This document shows positions 62,845-64,000 of a stretch of DNA of 64,000 nt, piece by piece; the first letter of the stretch is position 1, and every line of letters starts with the position of its first letter. The position numbers and the translations under genes were made by a program. This DNA is from Piscibacillus sp052246295. Its GTDB lineage: Bacteria; Bacillota; Bacilli; Bacillales; Alkalibacillaceae. The notes beneath the pieces are model-generated. The model was not told the origin of the DNA. It worked only from the letters and a program-made list of their open reading frames with translations, and did not search any database. The stretch lies in the NCBI GenBank assembly GCA_052246295.1, contig JBQQCO010000007.1; one strand, 5' to 3'.

Positions 62845-63690
62845 TTATTCTACGAGGTCGAATGTAATACCACCTAGCTTACCATTCCTTAAATCTTGAA
62901 TAATAACATCAGAAGTCTTCTCATAATCCACTACACCACCGGAAGCTAGACAACCTCTTTTCTTACCAATCGTATCAAACCATACAACAACATCTTCTTC
63001 ATCTAAATCTAGTTGATATCGATCCTCTAGAACATTCGGATAATGTTCTTTCATAAATTTTAAAACATAAACAGCAATATCATCCAGATGCAGAATTTGA
63101 TCTTTGATGGACCCGACTGCAGCTAATTTATATCCCACTTCTTGATCTTCAAACTTTGGCCATAGAATTCCAGGCGTATCTAGTAATTCAAACTCACCTT
63201 GGATTTTAATCCATTGTTGTTGTTTGGTGACCCCTGGCTTATCTCCTGTTTGGGCACGTTTTTTGTTGGCTAGTCGATTAATGAGTGTTGATTTTCCAAC
63301 ATTAGGTATTCCTAAGATCATTGCACGAATGGATCGCGGATTAATTCCTTTTTCTTTACGTTTATCGTTAATGGATTGACCCATTTGTTTTGAGACTTTT
63401 ATTAGTGCTTGAATATCACTTTTTTGACTAACATCGATTGCTAATGCTTCATGGCCTTGCGCTTTAAAATGTTCAACCCACTCGCTTGTACGTTTAGGGT
63501 CAGCTAAGTCCTTTTTCATAAGCACGATTAATTTCTGTTTGTTGCCTAAAACTTCATGTAGCATAGGATTTTGAGATGATTGTGGAGCTCTTGCATCTAC
63601 TAACTCAATGAAGTAATCAACTAATTTTAGCTTTTCTTGTACTTCGCGTTTAGCCTTCGCCATATGACCTGGGAACCATTGAATGGTCAT
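62845..63690 (-). CDS. rbgA: Ribosome biogenesis GTPase RbgA (YlqF)
   Basis: Circularly permuted GTPase needed for late 50S assembly. 281 residues: N-terminal IQWFPGHMAKAKREVQEKL, then G4 as VLMKKDLAD, G1 as LGIPNVGKSTLINRL, G3 as DTPGILWPKF, and the C-terminal rRNA-binding region (KRGCLASGGVVDYEK). G4 is normally NKxD; here Asn is Met. ATG 63690 is 6 bases after AGAGGTG; the GTG at 63699 lies within that site. Upstream neighbour in B. subtilis would be rplS, not seen here. Confidence 0.96.
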   Translation of the reverse strand: MTIQWFPGHMAKAKREVQEKLKLVDYFIELVDARAPQSSQNPMLHEVLGNKQKLIVLMKKDLADPKRTSEWVEHFKAQGHEALAIDVSQKSDIQALIKVSKQMGQSINDKRKEKGINPRSIRAMILGIPNVGKSTLINRLANKKRAQTGDKPGVTKQQQWIKIQGEFELLDTPGILWPKFEDQEVGYKLAAVGSIKDQILHLDDIAVYVLKFMKEHYPNVLEDRYQLDLDEEDVVVWFDTIGKKRGCLASGGVVDYEKTSDVIIQDLRNGKLGGITFDLVE

Positions 63691-63730
63691 TGTTGTCACC
63701 TCTCTTAATAAATTTATTTATGTACAATTA

Positions 63731-63827
63731 CGCTTTCCTGTGGCTACGGTCTCAACTTCACGAAAAGTTTCTGTGAATCGTTTCGCGGGATTTTCGACTC
63801 GTGCTTAATCCATAAGGAGTCGCCGCC
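63731..63827. repeat. Degenerate Bacillaceae-type intergenic repeat
   Basis: About 97 bases upstream of rbgA, GC-richer than its surroundings. Read on the minus strand it starts GGCGGCGACTCCT, contains AGCACGAG, AATCCCGCG and GTTGAGACCG, and ends GGAAAGCG. These blocks occur in this order in a repetitive intergenic element I recall from several alkaliphilic and halophilic Bacillaceae. This copy has diverged and keeps little perfect symmetry. Only one copy is in the window. Confidence 0.45.
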
Positions 63828-63892
63828 TTTGCTCTTCCTGAGTACCCAACTTCTTGTATTTCATAATAATAGTGGTTCTAAGTCAAATGTTG

Positions 63893-63914
63893 GGGTGAGC
63901 ATACGCTCACTCCT
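63893..63914. terminator. Imperfect hairpin near the right edge
   Basis: GGGGTGAGC / GCTCACTCC with a 4-base loop and one mismatch. On the minus strand it follows the edge frame but has no T tract; on the plus strand it is followed by TAATTTAATT. Could be a weak terminator in either direction. Confidence 0.4.
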
Positions 63915-63917
63915 AAT

Positions 63918-64000
63918 TTAATTGATACGAACCTTTAAATTCTTATATTGATGATGCAATAACACCTTTAATCTAAAACGATCAAACCGTTTAAAGCCAA
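63918..64000 (-). other. Open frame entering from the right edge (possible 3' end of a gene)
   Basis: A minus-strand frame is open from the edge to a TAA at 63918-63920, about 26 codons ending QYKNLKVRIN, basic in character. It does not look like the C-terminus of ribosomal protein L19, which lies here in B. subtilis. An imperfect hairpin GGAGTGAGC/GCTCACCCC follows at 63893-63914. Too short to assign. The rest of the gap to rbgA (63691-63917) holds only the repeat above. Confidence 0.25.

Noticed and set aside
1..64000. CRISPR arrays, tRNA/rRNA genes, prophage or complete insertion sequences
   Set aside because: No regularly spaced repeats, cloverleaf-like intergenic segments, transposases or integrases other than XerC were found; the window is conserved core genome.

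Overview
This window is the AT-rich chromosomal core of a motile, Gram-positive member of the Bacillaceae. Gene order follows the Bacillus subtilis rbgA-to-pnp region almost gene for gene. Diagnostic content is PolC (Gram-positive replicative polymerase), CodY, the HslUV/XerC cluster, FliY, CheC, CheD, SigD, a SwrB-like protein and YlxP/Q/R. Genus cannot be fixed from the sequence; the small flagellar proteins that I do not recall from B. subtilis suggest a relative outside the B. subtilis group. All 68 confident genes lie on the minus strand, so the window reads biologically from 64000 down to 1. I see no tRNA, rRNA, CRISPR array or intact insertion sequence.

Layout in transcription order. 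(1) 64000-60190: edge region with a degenerate Bacillaceae-type intergenic repeat, then rbgA (50S assembly GTPase), rnhB, and a FliK-like/FlhB-tail-like pair (ylqG-ylqH). (2) 60065-53646: sucC-sucD, dprA, topA, xerC. The trmFO (gid) gene that normally sits between topA and xerC is absent; about 270 bp remain, holding a topA terminator and a possible tiny plus-strand ORF. (3) 53628-50876: hslV-hslU-codY with a strong terminator. (4) 50649-22316: a fla/che operon of about 28 kb and 35 genes. It encodes rod and basal-body parts (flgB, flgC, fliE, fliF), rotor and export ATPase (fliG-H-I-J), hook (fliK, flgD, flgE), C-ring (fliM, fliY), export gate (fliO-P-Q-R, flhB, flhA), the placement GTPases (flhF, flhG), chemotaxis (cheY, B, A, W, C, D), sigD, and a tail of a DUF342 protein, a small unknown protein and a SwrB-like protein. 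(5) 22169-13209: rpsB, tsf, pyrH, frr, uppS, cdsA, dxr, rseP, proS. (6) 13080-1: polC, then the nusA-infB operon (rimP, nusA, ylxR, ylxQ, infB, ylxP, rbfA, truB), ribF, rpsO and the 5' part of pnp.

Functionally the window couples envelope and isoprenoid synthesis, translation and ribosome maturation, and the whole flagellar/chemotaxis machine. Hairpin terminators follow sucD, topA, codY, rpsB, tsf, frr, proS, polC, rbfA and rpsO. None is seen inside the fla/che operon, whose last gene ends 3 bases before the rpsB promoter. Many genes start at TTG or GTG behind good ribosome binding sites, so I moved several starts; reasons are given per gene.

Most worth a second look: the ylqG-ylqH pair, which resembles a detached copy of the flagellar export specificity switch; the three small proteins of the flagellar operon (125 aa, 86 aa, SwrB-like); a hairpin between the only Shine-Dalgarno and the start codon of flbD; an HslV without the expected N-terminal Ser/Thr; an RbgA whose G4 motif reads MKKD instead of NKxD; structured rpsO and rpsB leaders; and the missing trmFO.
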